From the NCBI GenBank assembly GCA_951640165.1, contig OX621237.1, positions 13,144,001 through 13,208,000 of the forward strand: a stretch of 64,000 bases of DNA, given 5' to 3'. Made by a program: the position numbers and the translations under genes. Source of the DNA: Pseudoips prasinana. Lineage: Eukaryota > Arthropoda > Insecta > Lepidoptera > Nolidae. The notes beneath the pieces were generated by a model. The model ran no database searches. It was not told the origin of the DNA and saw only the letters and a list, made by a program, of their open reading frames with translations. Shown in pieces: positions 9,725 to 21,500 of the stretch (position 1 is the first letter of the stretch; every line of letters starts with the position of its first letter).

Positions 9725-10324
9725 AATCGTGTTGTTCCTGTCGAGTCGACGTTGGCCTCCCCTGGTGCTACCCTGTACCAGTTACGAACCCACCCGGCGC
9801 TGGATCTGCAGTCCGATTCCTATATTGGAAAGGTGCCAGCCCATTGTTTCTGCGCGTACGGTTAACTGTAACCTGGGAACCGTACACGTTTGTTGGGCCC
9901 TTTAGAGGAAAAGGATAAGCAGGAATCAGTAGCACATTTTTCCACAACAACATTTAGCGGACCGTTCATTCGATCCACTATAGTCTGTTAAAGAAGATAT
10001 ATAATTTATCTAGATGGAAAATATCATCTAGATAAATTAGGTATGAAATAAGTAATAAATAAAATAATATTACTACCTAGTTCAGTGTTTTACATTAAGG
10101 CAAAATCTCGCGTGAAAGCTAAGATAATACTCATTTATCTATTCTTAGCGAATGCCCATCACTAGAGTTTATCTTAGTGTGAGTCTAAGAGTGCGTTACT
10201 ACGTTCTATTTTATACATGTGCGCAAATTTTAAGTGGGTGTATGAAATGAGATTGTTATAGTGTGCGTTTTGTTGAGATTAATCTCTGGTGAATTATAAA
10301 TAAAATAATAAAACGTTTTTCCTT
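9725..10324. other. Unassigned sequence between LTR-like flank and copia remnant
   Basis: A GC-richer part (9735-9960) has no readable protein on either strand. The following AT-rich part includes a small inverted repeat around 10000-10040 (TTTATCTAGATGGAAAATA / TATCATCTAGATAAA). The last 50 bp before the copia end (10290-10345) recur at 17876-17925. Confidence 0.4.
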
Positions 10325-10345
10325 TTACACAACCGACAAATAAAA
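10290..10345. repeat. Short dispersed repeat shared with 17876-17925
   Basis: Both sites carry AATTATAAATAAAATAAT followed by AAACGTTTTTCCTTTTACAC and an ACGAC/CCGAC end, nearly identical over about 48 bp and in the same orientation. Here it abuts the end of the copia RNase H frame, so it is either the 3' end of that element family or a separate repeat. Confidence 0.5.
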
Positions 10346-13300
10346 GTGTCGAACTGCAATATGCTTCGTTCTCTGATGCAGTTCTGGATTAGAAGCCAAT
10401 TTAACAGCAGCGTCATTGTCTATTTTTAAGACCGGTGTTTCTTTTAGAGCAGTAATTTCCTCAAACAATCTCTCTAACCATACCACTTCACGTGCTGTTT
10501 CACTTGCTGTGACAATTTCAGCTTCAGTCGTGGAGATCGCCACTGATGACTGTTTTCTACTTGCCCAGGCAATTGCTCCGCCAGCGTACATGCAAAGGAT
10601 GTCACTTGTTGACCGACAATCCCTATCATCACCTGCATGATCTGAGTCACTGTGCGCTTCCAATACACCTTTCTGATAGACCTTCTTGAATGTTACTCCA
10701 TAACTTAGAGTTCCTTGTAGGTAGCGCATTATACGCTTGACTTTTAGCAAATCTTCTTTGGCAGGGTTCTCTAACGATCTTGAGGCAACACTGACGGCGT
10801 AGGCAATATCTGGTCGTGTACCAACCATAAGGTACGTAAGAGCTCCAACGGCTTGTCTATAGGGATCTGACTTTTCGTCAATTTCCTCCCTGTCCGTTTG
10901 TCCTTGCTCAGGATCCTTGATTATTGGCGTAGCCACTGTCTTACAGCTACTCATTCCAAAGAGCGCTAAAATTTTCTCTGTGTAGTGCCTTTGGGTTATA
11001 CTTATGAAGCCATCGTCTTTAAGTTTTAGTTGCAAACCCAGATAGTAATTGCAGGCTTTACGGTAATCTTAAACCTTCGTTTAAGCTCTGTTAGAAACTT
11101 ATCCGCATCCTTTTGGTTTGTTGAGGCTACCAATCTGTCATCGACATACAATGCTAGGATGATCTTAGACTGTGCACGTTTCCGTATAAATAAGCACGGA
11201 TCTATTTGACTTTGTTGAAAGCCTATGCTTTTCAAGTAGTCCACGATACATTTATTCCAGCATCTTGGTGCTTGCTTTAATCCATAGAGGCTTCGCTTTA
11301 ACTTACAGACTCGAATAGTCCCGTCACTTCTTCAGACTTTCTCACACACCTTCAGACTGTTTCATGTATATCTCTTCTTCAAGAGTGCCATTGAGAAATG
11401 CTGTAGAGACGTCGAACTGTGTGAGTGACATAGGTTCGTTTGCCGCAACGCTTATGAATGACCTGATGGTAGTCATCTTTCCCAGTGGGCTAGTTTCGTC
11501 GTAATCCTCCTGGTTTTTTGCAAAAATCCTCGAGCAACAAGCCTTGCTTTGTATTTCTCAATCGAACCATCTGCGTTTGTTTTTACTTTATAGATCCATT
11601 TGCAGGAAATAGCTTTGCAACCCTTGGGTAGATCAGTTAGAATCCAGGTTTTATTCTCTTCTAAAGATTTGATCTCACTTTTCATTGTTTTCACCCAATG
11701 CTCCTTGTCTTGACTCTTTAATGATTCGTGGTGGGTAGTAGGTTCATACAAATAATTTAGGTCATCTACAGAAGTCATAACATAGTCGTTCAGTTTTGCA
11801 GGTGGTCGCAAGATAGATCTGTCTCCAAGAGTTATTCTACCTTGACTTTCTATTTCACTATTTCCAAAATTACATCTTCATTAGTAACTTTTACACGCTC
11901 TGGTAATATAATATGATCATCTACATCTCCGTCTTCATCTCACTGATCTTCTGTTTCTAAAGGTTGCTTAGGAATATTGATTCTTTCCTCTATCTCATGT
12001 GTATCTTCAAACGATTCATGAGGTACACACTCTTGTAATATATCAGTAGTTTCATTTCCTTTGTCCCTTACATCATGAATCGTTCGACTATTCTCCTCCC
12101 TTGCAGCAAGATTCAGCGGTCTACGAAGAGTTATCTCTATTTTAGATTTTTCTTCATTAGGATTTGCTCTAACATTTACTTTAGTGTCAGTCCGGGTAAT
12201 TGGTAACTCTTGAAATACGACATCTCTCGAACATATCAATGTATGTCCATTCTTATCCGTTCTAAGAAGACGATACCCATCATCACCATCATAGCCGATT
12301 AATATACATTTCTCTGATTTTTTATCCATCTTTTTACGCTACTGCTTGGGTACATGGGCGTAGCAAGGACTTCCGATAATTCTCAAATGTTTAATTTTTG
12401 GCTTCTTGTTATACCATATCTCATAAGGTGATTTTTCATCCACGGATGTACGTCCAGTTCTATTCAGAACATATGCTGCTGTACTTATGAGCTCTGCCCA
12501 ACAGGCGGTTGGCAGGTCTTCGTGCGCATACATCATAGCTCGGGCGGCTTCAACGAGCGTTCGATTTTCTCGTTCACTGCACCCATTCTGTTGTGGTGTG
12601 TATGGCATTACTAACCTTTGCTTTATGCCATGTTTCTGCAGTATTGTCCGAGTTTTCTCTTTGAGTAGACTTCAGACTTTTGTTGCATAAAGTAGGTAAA
12701 CGTAGCGGTATTTACTAAAATCGTCTTTAAATAGGACGAAATATCGGTATCCTTTAGGTAGGAGAATGGGAATAGTCCATACACATCAGAGTTAATAATC
12801 TCACCTGGTAATTTTGCTCTATCTCTAGTTCCAAAAGGTTGTCTGTGCATTTTTCCGAAGCTACAACCTTCACAAAATTCTCGTGTGTTGTTCAGTACCT
12901 TGATTCCAAGTTCTCTCTCTATAATTTTCTTCATCTGGAGTTTGCTTTGGTGTGCCTACCTATCATGATATATCTGTAATGAATCATGGATCGTTAGTAC
13001 GTTGACTTCGACGGATAAATTCTTTATATCTGTCGATATATTCTTTACATTGAGTCTGAATAACCCTCCTCTTTTCTTTCGCTCGTCTGTAACTTTGACT
13101 ATGCCCATTGATTTAAATTTACAGAATTCGGGTTCTGATTCAAAGAAGCTTTGTGGTAATCTGTCTTGCGCTGCTAATAACGAGAATTTTTTTTTCTGAA
13201 GTGACGGCACACACCATACATCGCATAAGGTTATTATACCTTTATGTTCTCCGACTGTTGATTCCAGTTTTATGTCACCTTTACCAGTGGCTTCAACTTT

Positions 13301-13975
13301 CTCACCATTTGCTGTCGTTACAGTATGTTGCGATTAAAAACTTTCAAATGTATGAAACAAATCTCTCCTAAATGTGACGTGGCTCGTTGCTCCGCTATCT
13401 AAGTACCAGTTATCTTTGTCAGGATATAAGTACCGGTTATTTCCACCATCATCACATCTGTGACATTTACATTCTTAGTGTTTGAATGTATGCTTGCCTT
13501 GGGTGGCTTACTTTGTGTCAAAATAGACAAATATAATTGCACTTTATGCCACTCTTATTTTTATTTTCCGAAAAAGGTTCGACAGTCAGAGCTTGGTTAC
13601 TCTCACCAGACGTTGAGGGTTGTGACTCGACGTTCTTTTATATGCACAGAGATGTGATGTAAGTCTCTCTATCGTCCTTTCCGTTTTAGCCATGTGCAGC
13701 CAACTTAATTTGAAGGTCGGGTATTGTTCAGGCAATGTGTCTAGGATCTTACATATTAGAACTATCTCTGGCAATTCATGGTTTCCTTCTAGCGTTGTTA
13801 TTTCTTTATTCAGCTTAAACCAGATATTTTTCAATTTTGAGATATGAATGGCTATGTTGTCTTTTAATTTATTCTTATACTCGAAGAATTGTAGGCAATT
13901 TTTGTAAACCAAATCGTCTCTGTCTCCATCAAATAGCCTTTTTACTTCATCCCAGACTTCCTTCGACGACTAGAA
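10325..13975 (-). pseudogene. Decayed Ty1/copia retrotransposon (gag-int-RT-RNaseH)
   Basis: Frames on the minus strand follow copia order. Gag (UBN2-like, from about 13975 down to 13586; FFEYKNKLKDNIAIHI, LDTLPEQYPTF). A gag-pre-integrase patch with CEGCSFGKMHRQPF (about 12880). Integrase end with TPQQNGCSERENRTLVEAAR (12600). An acidic linker (12329-11940). RT start with SCKWIYKVK and KARLVARGF (11600). RT core with LALYVDDRLVAS (11150). RNase H with SDHAGDDRDCRSTSD and STTEAEI (10600-10520). It is broken by several frameshifts and stops. The protease and much of gag are not readable. No flanking LTRs are seen: the 5' side abuts a LINE at about 13975 and the 3' side ends at 10325. It is not functional. 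Confidence 0.9.
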
Positions 13976-13999
13976 TCTCATAATTCTTTGAACTATTTC

Positions 14000-14850
14000 A
14001 TATAAATATGATGTTAATGTCAGCAGAGCTACCCCAGAGAAGAATTCCATAGGACATTACACTATGAAAATAACTGAAATAAACCATTCTAGCTGTGTCA
14101 ACATCAGTCAGCCGTCTAATAGTTTTCACTGCATATGCTGCAGAACTTAATTTGCCGGACAGTTTTTCTATTTATGGGCTCCATTGTAGCTTTGAGTCAA
14201 TAGTGATACCCAAGAACACAGTTGATTCAACAGTGTCCAACCTAGGTCCATTAAGTTGTACATTGGTTGTCGCCTGTTTCACATTCGGTGTAGTTTCTTA
14301 TCATTAAGCACATGATTATTGGCATTAAGCCAATGAACAACTGTAGAGATCGCATCATTAACATCGTCAAAATTGCTTAATTGTCGGTTTATTTTGAATG
14401 TCAGGGATGTATCATCTGCAAACAACACAATCTCATGGTTATCCCATACATAGTAAGGTAAGTCATTTATATAAATTAAAAACAAAAATGGGCCAAGAAT
14501 TGACCTCTGTGGGACGCCCATTACCACTGGAGATCCCGGAGATATTTTAACGTTTATTTCGACCTTCTGAATTCTATCGCCCAAGTAAGAAGTCAGAAGT
14601 TCGAGAGCCTTGTTCCTAATACCGTAATGGTGTAATTTTCTGACCAGAGTATCATGATGAACGCTTTGGACAAATTGCAAAAGATACCTAATGCATCTTG
14701 CGAGTCTTCCCAAGCCGCGAATATACTTTTTAATAAGTTGACCCCTGCATCTGTTGAACAACCCTTTGTGAATCCAAACTGTTTCCGGTGTAGTAAATTA
14801 TGTATATTAAAGTGTCTGAGCAACTGGCTAAGCATAAGCTTTTCAATCAA
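14000..14850 (-). pseudogene. LINE reverse transcriptase fragment (CR1/Jockey-like)
   Basis: Frames read in order: LHRKQFGFTKGCSTDAGVNLL (around 14790), then HHDTLVRKLHHYGIRNKALELL, MGVPQRSILGPFLFLIYIND, and the catalytic block VLFADDTSLTF (around 14410). After a frameshift near 14285 come FLGITIDSKLQWSPHIEKL and SYFHSVMSYGILLWG. These are RT palm, YADD-box (here FADD) and thumb/connection motifs of a CR1- or Jockey-like LINE. No endonuclease part remains. It is joined directly to the copia gag at about 13975-14000. Confidence 0.85.
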
Positions 14851-14984
14851 AATACAAAATCAATATGTAGTGTTAATTCCGCTAATTGTCAGTTTAATCA
14901 GGCCGGGATGCAATTTGCACCGCCCTCCCACCCGCAAAAATGTGCACATGCAAGAAGGACAATATAAAAAAGGCAAATTACATG

Positions 14985-15890
14985 CGCCAGTACGATACCC
15001 AACACGTGCTAACTCGTCGAGTGCTCGAAGGAGTCTCCTTCGAGCACTCGACGAGTTAGCAGCCCTTGAGAATGGTCCGTGGAGGACTGAAACACGTGTT
15101 GGGTATCATTAAAATGGTCTATATCTCGCTATGCCAACCCATCTTATCCTACTGTAATTCTATATGGGGTGGCGCCTTTAAGACTAATTTAATAAAGGTG
15201 GAAAGAGCTCAAAGGGCAGTTCTTAAGGTTAGCCACTTTTTGCCTCTTTATAAAATTTACCTTATAAAATCTCGGATGTTCTTACAGTACGCCAACTATA
15301 TATTCTAAATATTGTCCTAAAACAACATTCTCTTTTTCCATATGACTCTTCCATCATTAACAAACGTCGTAAGTATAGGGTTTGCCCTTCAACTGACAAT
15401 CTTTGGCACACAGAATTTGCACGCGAATTCTTAAGTTTGTGGGGACGATACCTATATAATAAAGTTAATCAAAAATTACATATTTACTCCCTACCTAATT
15501 ATCAATGCAAACAAAATATTTCAAATTGGCTAAAATCTCTTAACTATGAATAAATCAAAAAAATCTACTATTTATCCCATCATAGTTATTTCATATTTAA
15601 GATCGCACTACACCACACACACCACACCACCACTTCCTCATCACAAATAAAATAACATCACAACTTAATCATTGAATGCCAAATTACACCTACCATAACA
15701 CCTTCATGTCTAGAGTTAGGAGAGGCTGGTCATCTGTCATACAGGTTTTCCACCTAGTACGGATACCAGTCTCTCACACAGACTTCACCTCTTCAATGTT
15801 AAGCAAACGTTAATGAATTAATTAGTTAATAAGACATTTTTCATGTTTTTTCTGTGTGGGAGAAGAAATAAAGCTATTATTATTATTTTC
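14985..15890 (+). mobile_element. 5'-truncated LINE 3' end with inverted 5' segment
   Basis: Frames at 15066-15308 and beyond encode the end of a LINE ORF2: MVYISLCQPILSYCNSIWGG, VERAQRAVLKVSHFLPL, then CPSTDNLWHTEFAREFLSLW. A 3' UTR follows with GAATTAATTAGTTAATAAG and AATAAAGC before an ATT-repeat tail near 15885. At its start, 14985-15033 is an inverted copy of the sequence just downstream, missing about 33 nt (GATACCCAACACGTG here, CACGTGTTGGGTATC at about 15096-15110). That is the pattern left by twin priming during LINE insertion. From 15012 on, the sequence is repeated at 16689. Confidence 0.75.
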
Positions 15891-16110
15891 CAAATTATTT
15901 ATTTATAGTTCTTATTTTTTACATATTTATATCTATAAATTGAAACAAAAAAGAAAACAATTTATATAAATAAATATGTAAAAAATAGAGGTCCTCCAGC
16001 GGCGAGGTTTGACGCCCTAGGCCGCCGGTGGTCAGGGCGACAGAGTAAGGAACCTCCTCACAATGCATGCCGTTCCCATAATTGCAGCCTTTTGTATCCG
16101 AACCTTGACC
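15012..16110. repeat. Direct duplication unit A, copy 1 (1099 bp)
   Basis: 15012-16110 and 16689-17787 have the same length and differ, by eye, at only about five or six positions (for example GAAAGAGCTC/GAAAAGGCTC and AAATCTCGG/AAATCTTGG). Each begins with a 22-bp palindrome arm (ACTCGTCGAGTGCTCGAAGG...) with a 1-nt spacer. Each contains the LINE 3' end on the plus strand and a second repeat on the minus strand, and stops at the same base (...AACCTTGACC). The copies lie on both sides of the inverted JMJD4 segment. Confidence 0.95.
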
Positions 16111-16341
16111 ACCATATCTCCCAATTAAGAAATCATAGTTGATTTTATCATTTTTAACCCAATTATTTGCACATTCCCATTCTGTGATAACATTTTTTAT
16201 CACACAAGGGATATTTTTTAACATGAAGTTATTAAAAAAATCTTTATATTTCAGACCGCTATGGGGCAATACGTAACTAGTCCAGTTACTGTATGTGCGC
16301 TCTGGAATTTGTATGGGATGATCAATATCAATTTTAGTCAT
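15919..16341 (-). CDS. Chimeric ORF: JMJD4 N-terminus fused to repeat-derived sequence (140 aa)
   Basis: The frame starts at a copy of the JMJD4 ATG (MTKIDIDHPIQIPERTY...) and follows JMJD4 for its first 77 residues, to ...FLIGRYG. At base 16110 it crosses into duplication unit A and continues in frame for 63 residues of repeat-derived sequence (GQGSDTKGCNYGNGMHCEE..., ending FQFIDINM). It carries the same 349 bp that lie upstream of the real JMJD4 start, so it may share its promoter. The HxD...H iron-binding part of JmjC is absent, so it cannot be an oxygenase. It may be transcribed as a chimeric gene, or be a non-expressed fragment, or reflect an assembly error. No function is claimed. Confidence 0.4.
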   Translation of the reverse strand: MTKIDIDHPIQIPERTYSNWTSYVLPHSGLKYKDFFNNFMLKNIPCVIKNVITEWECANNWVKNDKINYDFLIGRYGGQGSDTKGCNYGNGMHCEEVPYSVALTTGGLGRQTSPLEDLYFLHIYLYKLFSFLFQFIDINM

Positions 16342-16690
16342 TTTAATAGAGATAGAACACGATTTTTATTTGGTGTCAGGATCGTTCAATAAAATTCAGG
16401 ACATTTTACTGTTCTTATTAATTCTAACCTGATAAGTGTCAAAAATGAATGTTTTTTTAGGATTTTATAGGCTCACTGATTGTCTAGTATTCGTTTCTGT
16501 GTGAACTACGCACTGACTGATGTTTTTTCGAAATTTTTATATTCTTCCACCATAACATTGTGGAGTTAAACCCAATAAAATTAGCAAAAAAATTAGATGC
16601 AAATTATATTGCAATAATCAATCAATAATATTATGACATTTTACATGACAAGTGTCAGGTAAGTTCCGTTTTTATTTTTATGGAGGATAC
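16110..16690 (-). repeat. Inverted duplicate of JMJD4 promoter and 5' exon (581 bp)
   Basis: This is the reverse complement of 18200-18780, with only a few differences visible (for example AGAATATAAAA/AGAAGATAAAA and CCTATAAAATCC/CCTACAAAATCC). It covers 349 bp upstream of the JMJD4 ATG and the first 232 coding bases. Its edges coincide with the ends of duplication units A (16110) and A2 (16689). Confidence 0.95.
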
Positions 16691-17787
16691 TCGTCGAGTG
16701 CTCGAAGGAGACTCCTTCGAGCACTCGACGAGTTAGCAGCCCTTGAAAATGGTCCGTGGAGGACTGAAACACGTGTTGGGTATCATTAAAATGGTCTATA
16801 TCTCGCTATGCCAACCCATCTTATCCTACTGTAATTCTATATGGGGTGGCGCCTTTAAGACTAATTTAATAAAGGTGGAAAAGGCTCAAAGGGCAGTTCT
16901 TAAGGTTAGCCACTTTTTGCCTCTTTATAAAATTTACCTTATAAAATCTTGGATGTTCTTACAGTACGCCAACTATATATTCTAAATATTGTCCTAAAAC
17001 AACATTCTCTTCTTCCATATGACTCTTCCATCATTAACAAACGTCGTAAGTATAGGGTTTGCCCTTCAACTGACAATCTTTGGCACACAGAATTTGCACG
17101 CGAATTCTTAAGTTTGTGGGGACGATACCTATATAATAAAGTTAATCAAAAATTACATATTTACTCCCTACCTAATTATCAATGCAAACAAAATATTTCA
17201 AATTGGCTAAAATCTCTTAACTATGAATAAATCAAAAAAATCTACTATTTATCCCATCATAGTTATTTCATATTTAAGATCGCACTACACCACACACACC
17301 ACACCACCACTTCCTCATCACAAATAAAATAACATCACAACTTAATCATTGAATGCCAAATTACACCTACCATAACACCTTCATGTCTAGAGTTAGGAGA
17401 GGCTGGTCATCTGTCATACAGGTTTTCCACCTAGTACGGATACCAGTCTCTCACACAGACTTCACCTCTTCAATGTTAAGCAAACGTTAATGAATTAATT
17501 AGTTAATAAGACATTTTTCATGTTTTTTCTGTGTGGGAGAAGAAATAAAGCTATTATTATTATTTTCCAAATTATTTATTTATAGTTCTTATTTTTTACA
17601 TATTTATATCTATAAATTGAAACAAAAAAGAAAACAATTTATATAAATAAATATGTAAAAAATAGAGGTCCTCCAGCGGCGAGGTTTGACGCCCTAGGCC
17701 GCCGGTGGTCAGGGCGACAGAGTAAGGAACCTCCTCACAATGCATGCCGTTCCCATAATTGCAGCCTTTTGTATCCGAACCTTGACC
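16689..17787. repeat. Direct duplication unit A, copy 2
   Basis: Second copy of the 1099-bp unit at 15012-16110, including the LINE C-terminal frames (16743-17230, plus) and the 3' UTR with AATAAA near 17545. The palindrome at its start has an A in place of T as the central base. On the minus strand, a frame at 17596-17838 joins the same repeat-derived tail to a different N-terminus, so that tail is part of a dispersed repeat. Confidence 0.95.
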
Positions 17788-18199
17788 CAGTGATCTAGCG
17801 AAAGCCTCTTTAGATGTTGGTCGAGGCTCTGAGACCATTTACGGAGACGACTATCGTGACAATTATTATTGTTATTATTAATTATAAATAAAATAATTAA
17901 ACGTTTTTCCTTTTACACAAACGACATTTTTTTTGTCACCTTTTTATTCTTTATTGACAATACAAAAACTATAGAGGCTTATAACGTATCATAATGGAAT
18001 ATGACCTTCTTTAACACGTTTGCATGAATAAGATTTTGGTTTGCGCGTGTACCGTACGTGTTTAAATTTTTTTTAAATCATAACGTCTCCATTGTCCTAA
18101 ATGCTCGAAGTTCATGTCCTTTCCTCAATATTCCGGTTAGCGGTTGCAAGTTAAACAGAGCCTATCACAGATTAAGTTTCTTTTCTGCTAGGTACCTAT
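17788..18199. other. Spacer between duplication and JMJD4
   Basis: AT-rich. It holds a second copy of the 48-bp repeat of 10290-10345 (at 17876-17925) and a T-rich run. No gene. Confidence 0.5.
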
Positions 18200-18548
18200 G
18201 TATCCTCCATAAAAATAAAAACGGAACTTACCTGACACTTGTCATGTAAAATGTCATAATATTATTGATTGATTATTGCAATATAATTTGCATCTAATTT
18301 TTTTGCTAATTTTATTGGGTTTAACTCCACAATGTTATGGTGGAAGAAGATAAAAATTTCGAAAAAACATCAGTCAGTGCGTAGTTCACACAGAAACGAA
18401 TACTAGACAATCAGTGAGCCTACAAAATCCTAAAAAAACATTCATTTTTGACACTTATCAGGTTAGAATTAATAAGAACAGTAAAATGTCCTGAATTTTA
18501 TTGAACGATCCTGACACCAAATAAAAATCGTGTTCTATCTCTATTAAA
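18200..18548 (+). promoter_or_regulatory. JMJD4 promoter/5' UTR region
   Basis: These 349 bp lie directly upstream of the JMJD4 start codon and are duplicated in reverse at 16342-16690. No clear TATA box is seen. The ATG context is ATTAAAATGACTAAA. Promoter activity is inferred from position. Confidence 0.4.
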
Positions 18549-21500
18549 ATGACTAAAATTGATATTGATCATCCCATACAAATTCCAGAGCGCACATACA
18601 GTAACTGGACTAGTTACGTATTGCCCCATAGCGGTCTGAAATATAAAGATTTTTTTAATAACTTCATGTTAAAAAATATCCCTTGTGTGATAAAAAATGT
18701 TATCACAGAATGGGAATGTGCAAATAATTGGGTTAAAAATGATAAAATCAACTATGATTTCTTAATTGGGAGATATGGTGATCTTGAAGCTCCTGTTGCA
18801 GACTGTAAGAATATAGAATACAATTCTCAGTGCAAACAGAATATGAATGTGTCCCAATACATGGATTATCTTAAGAGGGATGTGAGAGATAACACCTTAT
18901 ATTTAAAAGATTGGCACTTAAGAAAGATTAGGCCTGACGATTTGTTTTATGAAACACCATCTTATTTTGTTGTGGATTGGCTCAATGAATTTGCATTAGA
19001 TAAAAATGAAGATGATTTTATGTTTGTATATATAGGACCAAAAGGATCTTGGTAAGTAACTATATAAAAATCAACAATCTTTTAAATTTTCTTTTAACTT
19101 TATATAATTAGCTGAAAGAGCTGTCCAGAAAATGTGAACTAAACTCTCTAAATTATCTTAGCTTCTCTATGAATTAAAAAATCCAAAATTGCTCTATGAG
19201 CCTGTCATAGTATGAGTACACTTACTTGCAGTCGGCTAGGCTTTTGCATTGGCTTTGCAGATAATTAGTTTTGGGCATAGATAGGTAAAGGTCAAGCGTA
19301 AACTTCATCAGTTGGGATCTCTGGAGTTTGAGATTATGGTTCCATGAGCCTCTAACCATCATTGTATGTGATCGCTCCAGGTTTTGACGGCATTGATCAC
19401 ACGGTCAAGATGAAGTCTATCCTGTTTTTGTTTTACTATCGGGGCCCATCCAGAACCATATATCTTGATCAGCTTCTTAAAAAAGAAATTCATCTTAAAG
19501 AGTCCCTCTTTCTCTATGAAGACAGCCAACATTTGGCCTCTAGTGTTCCAGTCTCCAGTTTGAAATTGCCCTATTTTCAGTATTACCAATTTCTTTGTCT
19601 AGCTTGAAGGCCCCAATGACCACAGTGAATTAAGTGTTAGATGTATGTATGGCTCCAGAAATATGGACCTCAACCTCAGTGTGCGGGCCTATATCTGATG
19701 ACCTTCAAAGAATACTGTTCGGTTATTTTGAGTGGAAGGTATGACACGCTAGTCAACATACCCTTCGTTTCTACTATGTTGTGGATGATGGGACTGTGAA
19801 CAAAAAATCCCAAACCAACTGGGGATCATTGGTCAACATCCTAGAATTAGAGCAAGTTCCTGGACTTCAAACAATCCATAGGATTCCCAATGTAACCTGT
19901 ATAGTTCCTCATGTGGCTCGATGATCTCATAGGTCAGCAGTGTGCGGGTGTTATATATGATGCCAGGGCCAGAGGTCATCAGTTTTGCTAACACAGTATC
20001 TGCCAGTCCTTCTAAGCACCCTCTGCCTTGCCATTACCGCAGCTGGGAATAGATGGGCTGGTGGGGACTGTGGTGGCGCACTGTTGTGCCTACAATTTTG
20101 GGGGCTTTGCCATTATCAGTGGGTTTGCGATTAGTAATAATAATGCATTAAAACAATGTCTTTTTTTTTTTTTTTTAACTTGACGCGTGCATTAGCCTCT
20201 CGGCTTTTACTGCTTCACCGGACAGTAGGGGTGAGCGTGGGCTCTAACCGCCTAGCAAAAATTGAAACTACAAACTAAGGACCCGCGCCGGAGGGCGCCC
20301 CCTGTGGGGCTCGAACCTCGGCTCTGGGCGGATACTGACGTGGAGAGGGCGAGATATCATGGTTTTAGGGGATTTTGTGCAACTGTCGCTCTACGTTAAT
20401 GCGCGACGCGGGCCTCGCTACCGGTTTAGGTCCGGAGCGGGCATTCATCGGATCGAATGCAAACTAAGGGTCATGGAGGGCGCTAATATAAAACAATGTC
20501 TTATTTTTTTTTTTTTGTAGTTTTATAGCATTATTCACAAAGCAAAGGGCAAATCGTAAATCAAATCTCAAAAATGTGAAAATATAAATTTAATTGTCGG
20601 CGGTCTTGAACCACCACCCTCTACCTATCGGGGTAACACTCAGCATTATGAACAACACCCACTAGATTCTTGAGATCTCTTCACTTGCACCCAAAATAGT
20701 AATCTTATGCAGTTGTGTTGCATGTCATCATGGTGAAATTAGGATCACTGACAGGATGTATGTTTGGATATAATGATTAAGTTATCATGTTAACACCACA
20801 CATGATTTTAGTGAAATATTTTTGCAGTCCTGGTTAGTTGATATTTTATTTCCAATTGGAATCTAATAGGTATATAGTTTAATTTTATACTAAAAGTGTG
20901 AATAGTTTTACGAGAAACTTGATTCCTAAAAAAAATCCTGTGTACTTACTTAAATACTCATATAATAGTAACAATTAGATCAGTAAATAGTAGTGGCATG
21001 TCAGCAACTAAATGTTATAGGACAGTATATAATTAAGAAAAGGCATGCTTTAGTAAATGTGTGTCTAACCACTTATTGCTTAGAATAAATGTTGTAACAG
21101 TTTGATAATTATTTTGTTAATTAATGTGATGTTAAACACCTTATAAAATAAGACGTAATTTATTTATAAAATTTACTATTTTTTTACTGATTGTCTTTCT
21201 GGTATTTTAATGATTTTTGTTTGTGTATGTAGTTCTGGTCATGTGTGTTATTTTTAATACCATAGTTCTACAGTTAACACCTTGGCTATGGGTGATACTG
21301 ATGACCGTACTTCATTATAGCTAAAGTTAAGTAAATTATTATTGTAAGATTAGTCTTTGTCATACATTTTTATTAAATTATGGTAAAAATGATGCAACAT
21401 AATTTAAATTTTTGTAAGTATGTTTATTGAATATTTTAGTTTTTGTTCTTAGTCATTGCAATTAACCTTATTTTGTTTTACTAAATACAAAAATTTGGTA

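Noticed and set aside
17596..17838. 80-residue frame in duplication unit A2 as a gene
   Set aside because: It is the repeat-derived tail joined to unrelated sequence; the same tail occurs in the chimeric ORF, so it is a mobile repeat.
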